From: Phascolarctos cinereus
Lineage: Eukaryota; Chordata; Mammalia; Diprotodontia; Phascolarctidae
Reading direction: 5' to 3'
Assembly (NCBI RefSeq): GCF_002099425.1
Contig: NW_018344024.1
Span: forward strand, 2,927,001-2,991,000
Length of the DNA: 64,000 nucleotides
Part shown: one piece after another, positions 34,123 through 45,735 of the stretch
How the letters are laid out: the number at the start of each line of letters is the position of its first letter
Numbering within the stretch: position 1 is the first letter of the stretch
Notes under the pieces: generated by a model
Told to the model about the DNA's origin: nothing
The model's database searches: none
What the model saw: the letters and a program-made list of their open reading frames with translations, nothing else
Made by a program: the position numbers and the translations under genes

Positions 34123-35899
34123 AAAAGCACACTGCACAACTTTTGCGTGTTAATTTTTTCCCTGTAGAGGGCCCCTGAATAAAAACAGTAATAAATCATG
34201 GTCCACAATGTGATAAAAACAAGACAGAACCCTGAAATATTCTTGTTAAGTTTATTTGAAGGGGTACTACTAAAGGACTACATGGATTACCCACCCTTTC
34301 CTCTGGAAAATTTGGGTAATAGTGTTGGTAATTTGAATAAACCTGATCAACAGTCCCAGAGGGAATCTCAGTAGATTAATGTAAAAATGGGGAGAGAATG
34401 GAATGTCTCCCAAATGATAGGGGAGAGGCTGCCGGAAATGTGTGTCACACTAACTGCACCCTAGACTAAAGAAGACATCATATATGTCATCCCTAGCCAA
34501 CATTAAATTTGGGGGAGCAGCCCTTATCACAAGGGGATAGAAGAGGTGAGACTTTCCATACCCCTGGGAGTCATCTGGTGGGTGTGGCCATTTGCCATGG
34601 AGCATAAAATAAATCTTCTAAAAAAGAACTGCATTCTTTGTGCTGTGAAATAATCTATATGGGAATCTGGGAAAGGAGAGCTAGGCCCTTGATAAAGAGA
34701 ACATCTGCTAGGCTTTAGGAATATGGAGAGGGAGATAGGAAACATAACCAATTTTTGACATTTTTATGGATTAACAATGTAGAAATTTCCCCAAGTACTT
34801 AATTGTGGAAAATAAGGAATAATTAAATACTATATTACTTTGTAAAGTGTATAATCTTACCCACCACTATAACAACTATTTATTATCTTTAGATGAGAGA
34901 CACCTGTAGTTTTGTGTAAATGGTTATTTCAACCTTGTGGATTTGTCTAAAAGGACTTCTTTCATAATTGTAAAAATATTTGGTCTTCTCTCCTTGTCTC
35001 TGGCTCTTAAACAGGGAGTAGTTTCTCATTATGATAACAAACTTGTCAGTTGAATTGCACAAATTCCCCAAAAGACTCCCGTTTCTGCCTTCATTGATTC
35101 CCCTATTCGCTACCCCTTGTTTGCCTATAGAATTGTCACTTATCTATCCTAAATTGTTACAGAATAATTTTGAATAACTGCATTTTCTGAATGATCCTGA
35201 AAAGTTACAAAATGAAATGGGTACTTTAGTAAGTTGAATCTTATCAACAGTTTCCTTAGAATACTATATGTGTGTATGTGTATCGGATTTATTTTGGTCT
35301 ACTTATTTTTGGCTCGCAGTCATTGGATCCCATCAACAGGTATGTCTTTCCCAAGAGATCCCATTCCTTTCAGTCAAGAAAATCCCCTCCCCTCCCCACA
35401 AAAAAGCTACAGTTGGTTACTATGGATAGATCAATTCACAGCAGTGAATACGAACCAAATTAGGCTGTAATGTAACAGGTAACACCTTTTGAAAGCTGCT
35501 GGAGTCATGAGCTATAGGAAAAATTGTAGTGTGCAGATACCCAGAAGAACCATAGAGGTAAACACTAACCTTGAAGAGCAAACTCTGGCTGCCATCTTCT
35601 CAATTTAAAACTAAATTATGAATTTGCACTGTAACATCACTTACAGACAGCATACCAGCATCTACTTGGAGGCCTTCATCAATCAAGATATCAGGTCTTT
35701 CTGATACAACCCATGTCTTTTGGAACAGCTCTAATTTTACAGATATTTTTTATCTATTAAGCCAAAATCACTTCCCCAATAGCTTTGACACATTTGGTTT
35801 TGTTCTGACCTTTAAAAGAAAAGAGAACAATACTAGTTTCCTATTGTATCATATTTCAAGTTGTTTTTCTTTGGAGATTCTACACACTCTGGGCCTATC
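34123..35899. other. Anonymous sequence
   Basis: 34250-34700 is somewhat richer in G and C than the rest and could be an old LTR or other repeat, but I see no diagnostic ends. No gene recognised. Confidence 0.45.
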
Positions 35900-35959
35900 C
35901 TAACTAACTGTACTTTCAGCTATTGCACAATATACAGACTTCATTTTAATAAAGCCATG

Positions 35960-36320
35960 CTGATTCACTACTATATTCATTCCTCCCTCTGTAGCTCTAC
36001 TCAGTCTTCCCCCTCATCTATAATGATGTGCTTTCATCTTGTCTCCACTCATCAAAATTCAATCTATCCATACTTCAAGGCTCAATTCTTACATCTTCCA
36101 CGAAGCTGTTGCTGATTATATTAATAACTCGCTGATTTTCTGTTCTTAATTCCCATGACATTTATGATAATTGTTTTTTGTTATTCAATAACTAAGACAT
36201 GTATATCAATCTTAATTTATCAACCTGGAAGCAAGTTGTATGGCAGCAAAGCTATGCATTATATGAAAGAGGCTAGCATAGCATTGAGCAAATGATAAGA
36301 AATTGAATTAAATTTAGAAA
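35960..36320 (+). mobile_element. L2-like LINE 3' UTR fragment
   Basis: 'ccatacttcaaggctcaatt' CTTACATCTTCCACGAAGCTGTTGCTGATTA parallels the 'ccttcaaggcccagctcaaatgccacct...gaagcc' block of LINE 3' UTRs, and the end has 'aggctagcatagcattgagc' near 36270. Strongly diverged. Confidence 0.5.
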
Positions 36321-37429
36321 CTTTTATAAAATAACTACTGTAAGCAATGGTAGTATATGGACAAAAAAAAGGAAATATTTTTGCCCATATGAAACTTATC
36401 TTCTACTAGAAGAGTGCAAATAAATATGCTCATCATAAAGTACTATTTCAGTAATATTCATCTATTACATATTTATTCTCTCCATATTTTTCCTAGTAAA
36501 ATAATTCTGAATTGGACAATGTTTACATAATGATCATACATGAGTGCATACATACATATACATACACATGTGTGTGTGCGTGTGTGTAATATTCATAGAA
36601 AAAGAGCAGGATTGATGTCTCATATGACTCATTTCCTTATGGAATTGCCTATTTGATCCAGGCTATGGTCATTTCAATTTATAATGGGAAGGCTTAGACA
36701 TTTGCTGGTAAACAAGCTGTCCTACACAATTTGTTTACGTAGAAAATAATTATGTTGCAAGAAATTGTCTTTCCACATTAGGCTGCTGTTGAAAAGGAAT
36801 GATAAATATAAACCATCAAACATGTTAAATGTGTTTTCATTAGGAAGCTTTTCAATTGTAACTGTGTTGCTTCATAATCTCCTTATATGGAACCTGGAGG
36901 AATTGCAGGCAGATGAGAGCCACACAGAGTGTATGTCTGTTTTTTATCGCCGTCACCCCTGAGATTTCCCTACTGCTTCCAGCAAGCTTAAAATAATCTT
37001 TACACAAACAAATCTATTCTTTTTTCTTACTTAGTCTTATCTTTCAAGCCCATTTTAAGAGTATGGATATGAACAAAATAATGCTATAAATTTAGAAATG
37101 TTCTAAGCTTTATAATTAAGACTTGAATACTAATGTATTCAGTGCTTTGGCGTGGGAAAGTAGAATAGGGGAATACTATGCTGATATTGCTTTTGTTGTT
37201 ACAGGATTTCTTATTAATTTTACTAAAATATTAGTAAACATGCCCAAAGATTTATTTTAAAATCATGAATTCCATTTAAATTAATACCATTTAAATTAAC
37301 AATATGAATTATATTTGCATTTTAGATTTATGAAAAAAAGTCTGAGCTTTAAATTCTGTTTTAGGATATATTTTGGTTTATTTCTCTTCATTCTCACACA
37401 CAACTGATTATAAAAATATGTTTGTCACC
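36321..37429. other. Anonymous sequence, part possibly single-copy
   Basis: A CATA/TG-rich run at 36544-36590. 36740-36990 is complex non-repetitive sequence with a small CpG pair (ATCGCCGTC, 36947-36955), a weak candidate for conserved non-coding DNA. Confidence 0.4.
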
Positions 37430-37565
37430 ACCACAGATTGACAACCTATCTAATAACTTGTGGTTTTAGGAAATGATTTGAGACTGAGAGAGGTTAGGTG
37501 GCTTGCCCATAGCAATCTAACTAGTAAATGTCAGACTCAAAGGCCAACAGGGTTTTTATCCTGTT
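37430..37565 (-). mobile_element. Old MIR-related SINE fragment
   Basis: 'gtggcttgcccatagcaatc' TAACTAGTAAATGTCAGACTC in antisense CORE order. Confidence 0.5.
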
Positions 37566-37719
37566 ATTTACTATAACATTTATCGAATACTGATAAATAA
37601 CATGTAGGAAAGCTTTCTCTCCCCACCTTTATTCTTGAGCATTCTAAACAAAAAACAACATGCATCACGTACTAATCAGAATTTCATAGTACTAAGAGAA
37701 TCTATGGTAGACAAAAACC

Positions 37720-37985
37720 ACTTCAATTCCCCCTCCTACAAGTACTCTTTCCAAATCCCCTTTGATACTACTATTTTCCATCTGCTGTTTATCTCCAACT
37801 TCATCCTGTATATATCCTGTTTGTACATATTAGTTTCTATGTTGTCTCCCTGCATAAAAATGTGAGCTCCTGGAGAGCAGGGGCTGTTTCTGTTTATTTA
37901 TTTTTTCCCTCCTTTTTATCCACAGCATTCAGTACATGTGTCTGACACATATTACGTGCTTAATAAATGCTTGTTAGCTTGTTGA
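37720..37985 (+). mobile_element. L2 LINE 3' terminus
   Basis: 'aaaatgtgagctcctggaga' GCAGGGGCTGTTTC, CCACAGCATTCAGTACATGTGTCTGACACATATTACG and 'gcttaataaatgcttgttag', the canonical L2 end. Confidence 0.8.
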
Positions 37986-38049
37986 CTTAGTAGTTATGTC
38001 AGAGTAAATATGAAGGAAAGCCAGTTTAAAATGGAATGTGATTTTTTTC

Positions 38050-39145
38050 AGCCAGTCAACAAGCATTTGCTTTCTACCTTTTTCACTCAGTGAAAATCTA
38101 CTTTCTCTCCATCCTACCTCTCCACCTAAGACAAACAAAACCCCTATTTAAGCATGTATAGCCAAGCAAATCTTATACAAATTCCTGCATTCATCTTATA
38201 CATGTATACACATATATGCATATATATGATGTATGTACTTATTGTATATGTGTGTATGTGTTAATTTGTACTATGAATCCATCACCCATGAGGAGGTGGG
38301 TAGCATGTTTCTTCACAATCCCTCTAAAATCAGTAGTTGATCATTTCATTGATCAGAGTTCCTGAGTTCTTTAAATTATTTCTGCACCTATGTGTGTGCA
38401 TCTTCTCATTTAACCAATTCAGATAAGACTGAGTTATAAGTATCACCCCATCCCTACCCTTTTCTCTTTGTTTATATAGACTGATAATTGTGGATACTGA
38501 TTATTTGGGATCATTTTACCTATCCTTCCATTACTTCCCCTCCCCTTATTATTATATTTTTCTTCCTCACTTTTCATTTTTTCTTTTTATAATATCAAAA
38601 TATAGAAGAACGTCTCTCCTTCCCTCTAATTAGATTCCCTCAATACTGCCTGATTATTGTAGATTTTGAGGGACATACACAATATCTCCTCACATTACAA
38701 TTTTAAAAGTTTATTGTTATCTAGTCGCTTATGATTTTTTTCTTTCATATTTAGATTTGTTTTCTTTCATTTGCAATTCTAAATTCCCATGCATCTCTGT
38801 TCTTTTTCATCAGGGATGCTTAGAAGTCATCTATTTTGTTAAAGTTATTAAAAAAGTTTATTTTTTACTTTAAGGATTATACTTTGTTTTTCTAGGTAAG
38901 TTATTCTTGGTTGTAAACTCATGTCCTTTGCCTTCTAGAATATAGTACTCAGAGCCCTTCACTTCTTAATTGCAGTGGCTGCTAAATGGTGCGTGATATG
39001 GAATGCAGCTCCCCTATACATCTTGTCTTTCTGGCTCTTTAAAGTATTTTTTTAAATTAAAACTGGAAATACTAGATATCAGGCTATAATGTTCCTAGGA
39101 GTGTTCATTTTAAGATTTTTTTCAGAAGCTGACCAATGTATTTTT
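38050..39145 (-). mobile_element. L1 LINE, ORF1 and downstream
   Basis: Antisense L1. 38880-39140 corresponds to the ORF1 C-terminal part: 'aggtaagttattcttggttg' (YPAKL block), 'tttgccttctagaatatagt', 'ggctataatgttcctaggag' and 'ttcagaagctgaccaatgta'. 38740-38880 holds the ORF1 end (TTTTTCATCAGGGATGCTTAGAAG). 38050-38600 is probably inter-ORF L1 but is less certain. Confidence 0.72.
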
Positions 39146-39155
39146 TTTTTGCATA

Positions 39156-39235
39156 TACACATGTACACACACATATGTATATATACATACATATATACAT
39201 ATATCTATATCTATGCATATATAGATAGAGATATA
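39156..39235. repeat. ACAT/TATA microsatellite
   Basis: Degenerate CACATATG/ATATCTAT words after a T run. Confidence 0.8.
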
Positions 39236-39249
39236 CAGTTGGAAAGCTA

Positions 39250-39843
39250 AGAGGAATATCACAGGATCATTAAATTTTAAATTGGAAAGAATCTCAGAGA
39301 TTGGCTTATTCCAGTCTAGTAATATCCTCTAAAAATTGAATTTCTTCTTTCACATTTCCTGGGACACGGAGCAAATCATCATGAAAGTTCATCCATTCTA
39401 TTTTCAATTAATTGTGGTTATTAAGAAGTTCATTGTGTTGAATCAAAATTTGTTTTATTATAACCACTACCTACTGACCCTATTTTGTCCTCTCAAACTA
39501 TACAGAATGTTTAATCACTTTTTAACATAAGATTCTTTCAAACATTGAAAAGCAAATATTGTGCTCACTCTTAATTTTCTGTTCTCCAGGGTAGGCATGT
39601 CTAGTTCCTTAAATATTCCACATAAAATATGGTTTCACGTCCTCTCACTAGCCTCTGCTTCTTTTTTCAATTTGGATTTATTTCAATTTGTCAATGACAT
39701 TCTTAAAATGTAATGCAATGAATTGAATATAATAGTCTAAATGTGTCTAATAAGATATACAGAAGCACAATTATCATTCTTGCTTTGATATAACACTTTT
39801 ATATTACTCTTGATTAATATTGAACTTGTCTCCAATATTTACA

Positions 39844-39909
<66 letters not shown>

Positions 39910-39911
39910 TT

Positions 39912-39946
<35 letters not shown>

Positions 39947-40410
39947 TTAGGTATAGCTAAATAATTTGTCCCTTTACTTGGGTTTCTGTGGTTGTTATAA
40001 CTGATTTTTTTTTATAATTTGACATATATGAAGTATATATGAAGTAGTGGGATAGATAGTCACTCAGGTCCCTAACAGCTTTGTCATTATGATGCTATGA
40101 TTTAATGTAGGATTTTACATTTAACTCTATTAAATTTCAAAATTTCCCTTATTGATTTGGCCCAATAATCTATCCTGTTGAGATTTCATTTTGGATTCTG
40201 ATAATGCCATCCCCTGTATTAGCTGTCCCTCTTCACTATGTGTCAAACTCAAATTTGATGGAAGTAGCTTCTGTGTGTATAAATTCATATGATAAAAATG
40301 TTGAAAAAAGTGCTGTGTAGGACAGTTACCTCATCAGAGATTTCTTTCTCAATTGACAATGATCTGTTAATCAACTGACCATAAGTTTGAATACTCAACC
40401 TCCTGTGAAT
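39250..40410 (-). mobile_element. CR1/L3 LINE, reverse transcriptase 3' part and 3' UTR
   Basis: Antisense CR1/L3. The 3' UTR side is at 39260-39830 (ATCACAGGATCATTAAATTTTAAATTGGAAAG, 'ttaataaagcc'-free). Then come 'gtaggattttacatttaact' and 'cccaataatctatcctgttg' AGATTTCATTTTGGATTCTGATAATGCC, followed by 'atgataaaaatgttgaaaaa' and GATCTGTTAATCAACTGACC. These match the order of the CR1/L3 RT C-terminal region. A (CT)n(CA)n microsatellite at 39849-39944 lies inside. Confidence 0.75.
39849..39944. repeat. (CT)n then (CA)n compound microsatellite
   Basis: About 64 bases CT-rich followed by 16 CA units, inside the CR1/L3 copy. Confidence 0.95.
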
Positions 40411-40715
40411 TCATCTCATTGGAGTATAAAACATTCTCCAGAAGAACAGGGGGAGTGTCTGGCACAACTTGGGAGCCAGCATAGGAGGGTATTTCTCTCC
40501 TACAGCATCAATCCCTGTTCTCCAAGAAGACCTGTAGATCATTATATCTAAGGTCAGGATCCTAAATACCCCTAGAGAAATCCAAGGTGTATCTTGTCTC
40601 CCAGGTACTGTACCATTTGCTCTTTCTTCCTTCACCCTGCTCTTCCTTTACTCTTTCTTTCTCTTTTTCTTTCATTGCACAGCTGAAATATTTAAGTACT
40701 TACTCTCTTTTGAGA
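40411..40715. other. Anonymous sequence
   Basis: A 74-codon frame on the minus strand (40411-40635) has no recognised motif. May be an extension of the CR1/L3 copy. Confidence 0.4.
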
Positions 40716-40872
40716 TACAAAGTACACATAACTTTTTAAATACTTATTAAGGGATTGTTCTTCAAGGTACAATGTTAAACTCTAAGGATATAAAGATTAA
40801 AACAAAACATTCCCTGCCCTCAGGAAGCTAAAATTCTACTGGGGGAAATAACATTTACATAGACAAATAAAA
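40716..40872 (-). mobile_element. L2 LINE 3' terminus
   Basis: 'aaatacttattaagggattg', 'cattccctgccctcaggaag' CTAAAATTCTACTGGGGGAAATAACA, the reversed L2 end. Confidence 0.75.
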
Positions 40873-40876
40873 ATTA

Positions 40877-41400
40877 CAGGGTGTTCAAAAGTCTTATTGA
40901 AGTTTTAAATTTTAATAACTTCAGAAACATAAATATTATTAACTTTAAAAAATATTTAACATTATATTACACATTTAGTTTTATGAATATTGAAAAATAA
41001 ACTTTTCATTTTCATTTTAACAAGATGGACCATGTTGTATTTGTGGCACTTTCTTGGTTGACACTTTCTCAATTCAGTGTAGTAAGAGAAGAAATTATCT
41101 TGTTTAGTCACTTTGGTCAGTTGGTCTGTCTCCATGTCCAAACCATAATGTATACATAAAAACTTTGTTATTTGAATGATATTAAGGCAAGGATTGTAAA
41201 TGTAGTCCTTTTGGTTTCAGCTGCTGAGTGACAACAGATTTTATGAAGTTCAAAAATCAACTAGTGTTATATCACAAGATGATGGTTATGATGTTTTTTT
41301 AAAAGCATATCAACATTTTAAAATGCAAATTATTAACGTTTAAAATGCTAATTAGCAAGTATGTAGCATTCATTATTCTGAAGTTATTAAAGCTTAAGAC
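40877..41400 (+). mobile_element. Tc1/mariner-like DNA transposon, decayed
   Basis: The left end 'cagggtgttcaaaagtctta' ...GTTTTAAATTTTAATAACTTCAGA is mirrored at the right by TCTGAAGTTATTAAAGCTTAAGACTGCAT, giving terminal inverted repeats of about 30 recognisable bases. The outer bases of the right end are lost. The 525-bp body is shorter than an intact mariner (about 1.3 kb). Near 41020-41030 a phase reads Gln-Asp-Gly after a stop, which could be a remnant of the FQQDG catalytic region, but this is weak. The arm sequence resembles the MITE at 10955. Confidence 0.5.
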
Positions 41401-41415
41401 TGCATTATACTCAAC

Positions 41416-42010
41416 TATTTTTGTGGTGGCAAAAAAATTGGAAATTTAGGGGCTACCCATCAATTGGGAAATGGCTGAATATGTTGTGATATATCGATAT
41501 AATGGAATACTAGTGTGCTATAAGAAATTATGAGTGGACAGATTTCAGAAAAAAAAAGCTGGAAAAACTTAGATGAACTGATGCAAAGTAAAGGGAGCAG
41601 AACCAGGAGAATACAATAACAGCAACACTGTATGATGAATGACTTAGCTCTTCTCAGTAATGCAGTCACCCAAGAGAATTCCAAAATATTCATGATGGAA
41701 AATGCTATCCAGATCCAGAGCAATAACTGATAGACTCTGAATGAAGATTGAAGCATACTATTTTCACTTTATTTCATTTTGTGTGTTTTTTTTCTTTTTG
41801 TTCTGTTTCTTCTTTCACAACATGCCTAATATGGAAAGGTGTTTTATAAAATTGCACATATTTAACCCATATCAAATTGCTTACCATTTTAGGAAGAGGA
41901 GAGAGGAAGGAAGGAGAAAATTTCGAACTTAAAATTTTGCAAGAAAAAAATGTAAAAAAATTATCTACATATAATTAGAAAAAAAAATAGAATACTATTA
42001 TAAGAAAACC
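41416..42010 (+). mobile_element. L1 LINE 3' end
   Basis: 'attgggaaatggctgaatat' GTTGTGATATATCG, 'gggagcagaaccaggagaat', 'gacttagctcttctcagtaa', 'gatggaaaatgctatccaga', the T-rich 3' UTR, 'catatcaaattgcttaccat' and an A-rich AATAGAATACTATTA tail. Starts a few bases after the mariner-like element. Confidence 0.88.
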
Positions 42011-42049
42011 AAACCAAACAAAACAAAAACTGCACTATACTTTCGGGAC

Positions 42050-42260
42050 ACAGTATGCATATAAAGTAATTTAGAGGGTGGGGTGGGAAGCATTAACACC
42101 AGAGAAAAAAAGAAAAAAAGATCTCTTACAAAAGATGGCATTTTGATCTCAGCCTTAAAGGTAACCAGGAAATAAAAGGGAGGAAGGATAGCATTTCAGC
42201 GTTAGGGGCATATAAAGTCATGGGAAAAGCAGTTGGAATATATGGAGAATAATAAAAATT
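42050..42260 (-). mobile_element. L2 LINE 3' UTR fragment
   Basis: 'ggcattttgatctcagcctt' AAAGGTAACCAGG, 'gatagcatttcagcgttagg' and 'catgggaaaagcagttggaa' in antisense L2 order. Confidence 0.65.
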
Positions 42261-42645
42261 AGGCCAGTTTGACTGAAACATTGTTTTTTTTTCTTTTCTT
42301 AATAGTATTAATTGGCTTATTTCCACAGCAGAAATTTCTAAGTACCTAAAAACTTAACTGCAAGAGACTAGGGCAAAGTTTCATGCTTGTCATATAGCAA
42401 CAATAATTTATAGAGTTTCTTCTTCCATTTTTGCTCTATGTCACATTCCTCTATTTGCTTGCCTCTTGATACTGATTTCAGTTTTGTTTAATTTCTTCTG
42501 AATGTTTTTTTTTTAATTTTTAACTTTCTTCATAAATTATTTCTTTTCATCATGTCTTTTTACTCTAAAATATCCTGAAGTGTAAATACTTATTATCTGA
42601 GTTATCACTTTATCCTGAAGCAGAATAAAATAAGTTTTATTTTAA
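42261..42645. other. Anonymous T-rich sequence
   Basis: No recognised feature. Confidence 0.5.
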
Positions 42646-42860
42646 CACAAGAAAGGCAGCATATGGCAGCAAATGACTGGCTGGCCTCAGATCCAGGTAG
42701 CCCCACCTTGGATTTATTGTCTATGTAATCATCACCAAGACACTTAACTCCCGAGCTGTGTTGTTACTTTGTACTCTCAGCTCCTGCACTGGTAGAAGAA
42801 ATTCCCTCATGGGGAGGCCTTTATACCATCAAAATAACAAATCTAGTCCCTATTCCCATC
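42646..42860 (+). mobile_element. Marsupial tRNA-derived SINE, diverged
   Basis: 'gcagcatatggcagcaaatg', CCTCAGATCCAGGTAG, 'caccaagacacttaactccc', then 'gctcctgcactggtagaaga' AATTCCCTCATGGGGAGGCC and 'caaaataacaaatctagtcc', the tail of a marsupial SINE type different from MIR. Confidence 0.65.
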
Positions 42861-44955
42861 CCTTGTTGAAATCACACAGTTTGTGAACATCTCTAGCATG
42901 AAGATGAAAAATCTATATTGTGCCTAAATAGACTCCCATGGTTTCCATACCTCCTGGATCCAACTCAGATTAAAGCCCACTGTGGCTTCTTCTGACATTT
43001 TAAAATGAAAACCATTGAGGAAAACTGCATATTCATCCTACTCATTTGCCACACTACCGGGTTCAGGCTATACAAATCATCCCGGCTTATCCATTCTTTT
43101 TAGCACTTAGCTACTGCCTGTTGTTTTGCAGTTTAACATTAGTTTGTTCCTCTAGTCTAGGCATAAATTCGATCACTTCAAGGAGTCATTAGAAGTAATA
43201 AATTTAAAAAAAACACATAGGAACCTTTCATCAGAATATTAGAAAATTTGAATTTAGCCTCTTTTGAAACCAATTTCTTCAGATCAGCAAGAATTTTCAA
43301 AATAATTGCATTAATATCCAGAAGTTTAGTCTGTAAGGATAGCATTCCTTCCTTACCCTTAGAAAAAGCTGTGACTTTTTTCTCCTTTGAGCTGGGGAGC
43401 AAACTTCTTGGTGGCAAAAGCTTTTGAACTAATTATTGAAGAACACAGAATTGGGAGTTGGCAGCAGCAAAAAAGGGTGTTTGCAATTTTTTGGGGGGTC
43501 CCTGTTACCATCTTGCAGTGGGCTTTCAACAACTAGGGACTGAATATAGACAGTGACTTCACAAGCCCAACCTTTGTTAAGTAGCACAAAATACTCATTC
43601 ATGTCTCTCCCTGCTACTTTTGCCACGGTGCTGAACTTCTAGTTGCCACACTAGGTCTACAGATGACTAAGATTACTTCCCATCAGAGCATCACTAATTA
43701 CCATGCTATACCTCTTCTTCCTGAAGTCCGTGACATGTTTCCTTATACCTCATACCTTATTACAACTGTCAGTCTTCACCCGGTACAGTATTTTAATCTT
43801 CCACTATGGGAAGACAATCACATCTGTGATGTTGCTTCAGGGGCTGAGAATTTCTTCTTCAATTTTATGTTCCTCTTTGTGACTAATTCTTCTACTCACT
43901 CATTTCTTCACATTAGATTGAGTTTCCTTCTGCTTTTAGAAATTTTTATTCTTTCTGGCTTCCTTCCTGGCTCATTTCATCCAACCTTTCTCGAAGTATT
44001 TTTTTTTATCCTTTCAAATTAGCTAGTTGATAAAACCATCTATTAGAGTTTTATGTTTAAGGAAAAATTGTCAAATTCCCCTCTTCCCATATTTCAGCTG
44101 AAAAATTAATTTTCAATTCACATTTCTTCCCACTCCACCCCAACCAAAAGAGGAGGAAGGAGAAGCATTTGATAAGATTCTTCTCATATTTTAGTCTAAT
44201 CAGAGTATCAGTTTATCTTTAAAATGATCATGAGTGGCACACACACAATGAAATAAAACAATCTTTGACATTACTAGAAACAATAAGATTCTTCCCATGC
44301 AAGAACAAATAATATCTCATTATTTTTTTTCCCTTTCTGGATACAAAAGACATAATAAATTAAATCAGTTTCAAGAAATACACTACTGAGTCAAGTTATG
44401 CAGAAATATAGCTAACTTATACTCAAAAGCATGCACACATTAGAAAGTGACAATCATAATTTTAAACAATTTAAAATGTCACTGTGAACATACTTATAAC
44501 CTTGCTCAGTCATTCATAATTAATTACCTTATTATATGCAGGTATTTTATAGACTGATAACCCAGATATCATCACTGATTAAACTATACTTAGGATGTTT
44601 ATAGCCTCTTTGAACATGCCTCCTGAGTTTTCATTCATATATATGTATACGTTTATTTTTTCAGAAGAGCTCCTGATGACAGTCAATCCAACAGAAAGTC
44701 ATAGAAAAAACCTTGAGATAATGTACCTAATGATTTCTGTTTCATTAAGCAAGCACCACTAAAAAGGCTGGGTTTTTTTTATTCTTTTGTTAAACTTCAA
44801 GCTTATAAGTGCAATTGACAAAGAAAATCTGGAGCATATAATCACAGTTGCATATACCTCTCCAGTACTTTGGATTATTGTTTTTTATGTATATCCCATT
44901 ATTATGCAAAGTAGATGATTAAAAGTAACTATTGCCTAGAAGGCAAAATGGTACA
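42861..44955. other. Anonymous sequence
   Basis: 2 kb. The frames at 43178-43626 (minus) and 43663-44022 (plus, 119 codons, hydrophobic because T-rich) show no domain, Kozak context or splice signals that I can support. Confidence 0.45.
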
Positions 44956-45022
44956 GTGGAACAAATGAACAGAAAAGCACTTATTACTTTCAGGCACTGT
45001 GTTAAGGCCCAGAATACACACA
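44956..45022 (-). mobile_element. L2 LINE 3' terminus, short
   Basis: AAGCACTTATTACTTTCAGGCACTGTGTTAAGGCCC, the reversed L2 end. Confidence 0.55.
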
Positions 45023-45035
45023 TAAGGATGTGCAA

Positions 45036-45115
45036 ATATAGATAGATAGATGATAGATAGAAATGCGTATATGAATATACATAAATATACATATGAATAA
45101 AAATATATATGACAA
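45036..45115. repeat. GATA/TATA degenerate microsatellite
   Basis: GATAGATAGATGATAGATAG followed by ATATACATAA words. Confidence 0.75.
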
Positions 45116-45529
45116 GGAAATTAGAGATGCAAAGCAGAGTGGTAAGATCACTCCAACATTTTTACCAAAATATTTTTCTCAAAGATCATTGTTTTCCATT
45201 GAACTTCTCTGAAGTTTTAGTCCAACCTACTTCAATTCTTCTTTTCTATTCAGTGTAGTGGCTAGAAATAAGTATTTTATCCAGAGAAGTCAGAAGGAAA
45301 GGAGACTTTCATCACACAGCAATTGATAAACATGTCCTTTTCAGTATTGGCAAAGTTGATTTAATGGCTTCCTAGCACTATAAAGACAAATGGAGATAGC
45401 CAAAAGTTAGTGTGCTAGCCTAGAGTATAGGCATAATTTGGTGAATGGTAACCAACAGAGCCCAGGCCCCAAGAGCAAGAAGCTGAGTTCAGACTCAGAA
45501 CTGGAAACTAGAGCACAGGCAGTATGGTA
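45116..45529. other. Anonymous sequence
   Basis: No recognised gene or repeat. The stretch leads into the MIR copy. Confidence 0.5.
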
Positions 45530-45735
45530 CTGAGTTGACCAGGAAGTTGAGAGTGTTGGCATCAAAGTGTAGACCCAAAGATCTGTACTTGAATCCATGA
45601 TACTGCTAGTAACTACTTTTGTGACCTTAGACAAGTGACTTCACCTCTCTAGAACTTCATTTTCCTCACCTATTAAATGGAGAATTAGAATAGACTTCTG
45701 GAGTACCTTCCATCTTTAAATGTATGATTCTACAA
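45530..45735 (+). mobile_element. MIR-related SINE
   Basis: 'gttggcatcaaagtgtagac', GTGACCTTAGACAAGTGACTTCACCTCTCTAG, 'cattttcctcacctattaaa', and the typical end 'gagtaccttccatctttaaa' TGTATGATTCTAC. Confidence 0.8.

Noticed and set aside
34250-34750. GC-richer block that might be a solo LTR
   Set aside because: No TG/CA ends with inverted repeats, no TATA and polyadenylation signal in proper spacing, and no target-site duplication found.
43429-44022. Possible small genes on both strands (65 to 119 codons)
   Set aside because: No recognised domain, no retrogene features (poly-A tail, target-site duplication) and no splice context.
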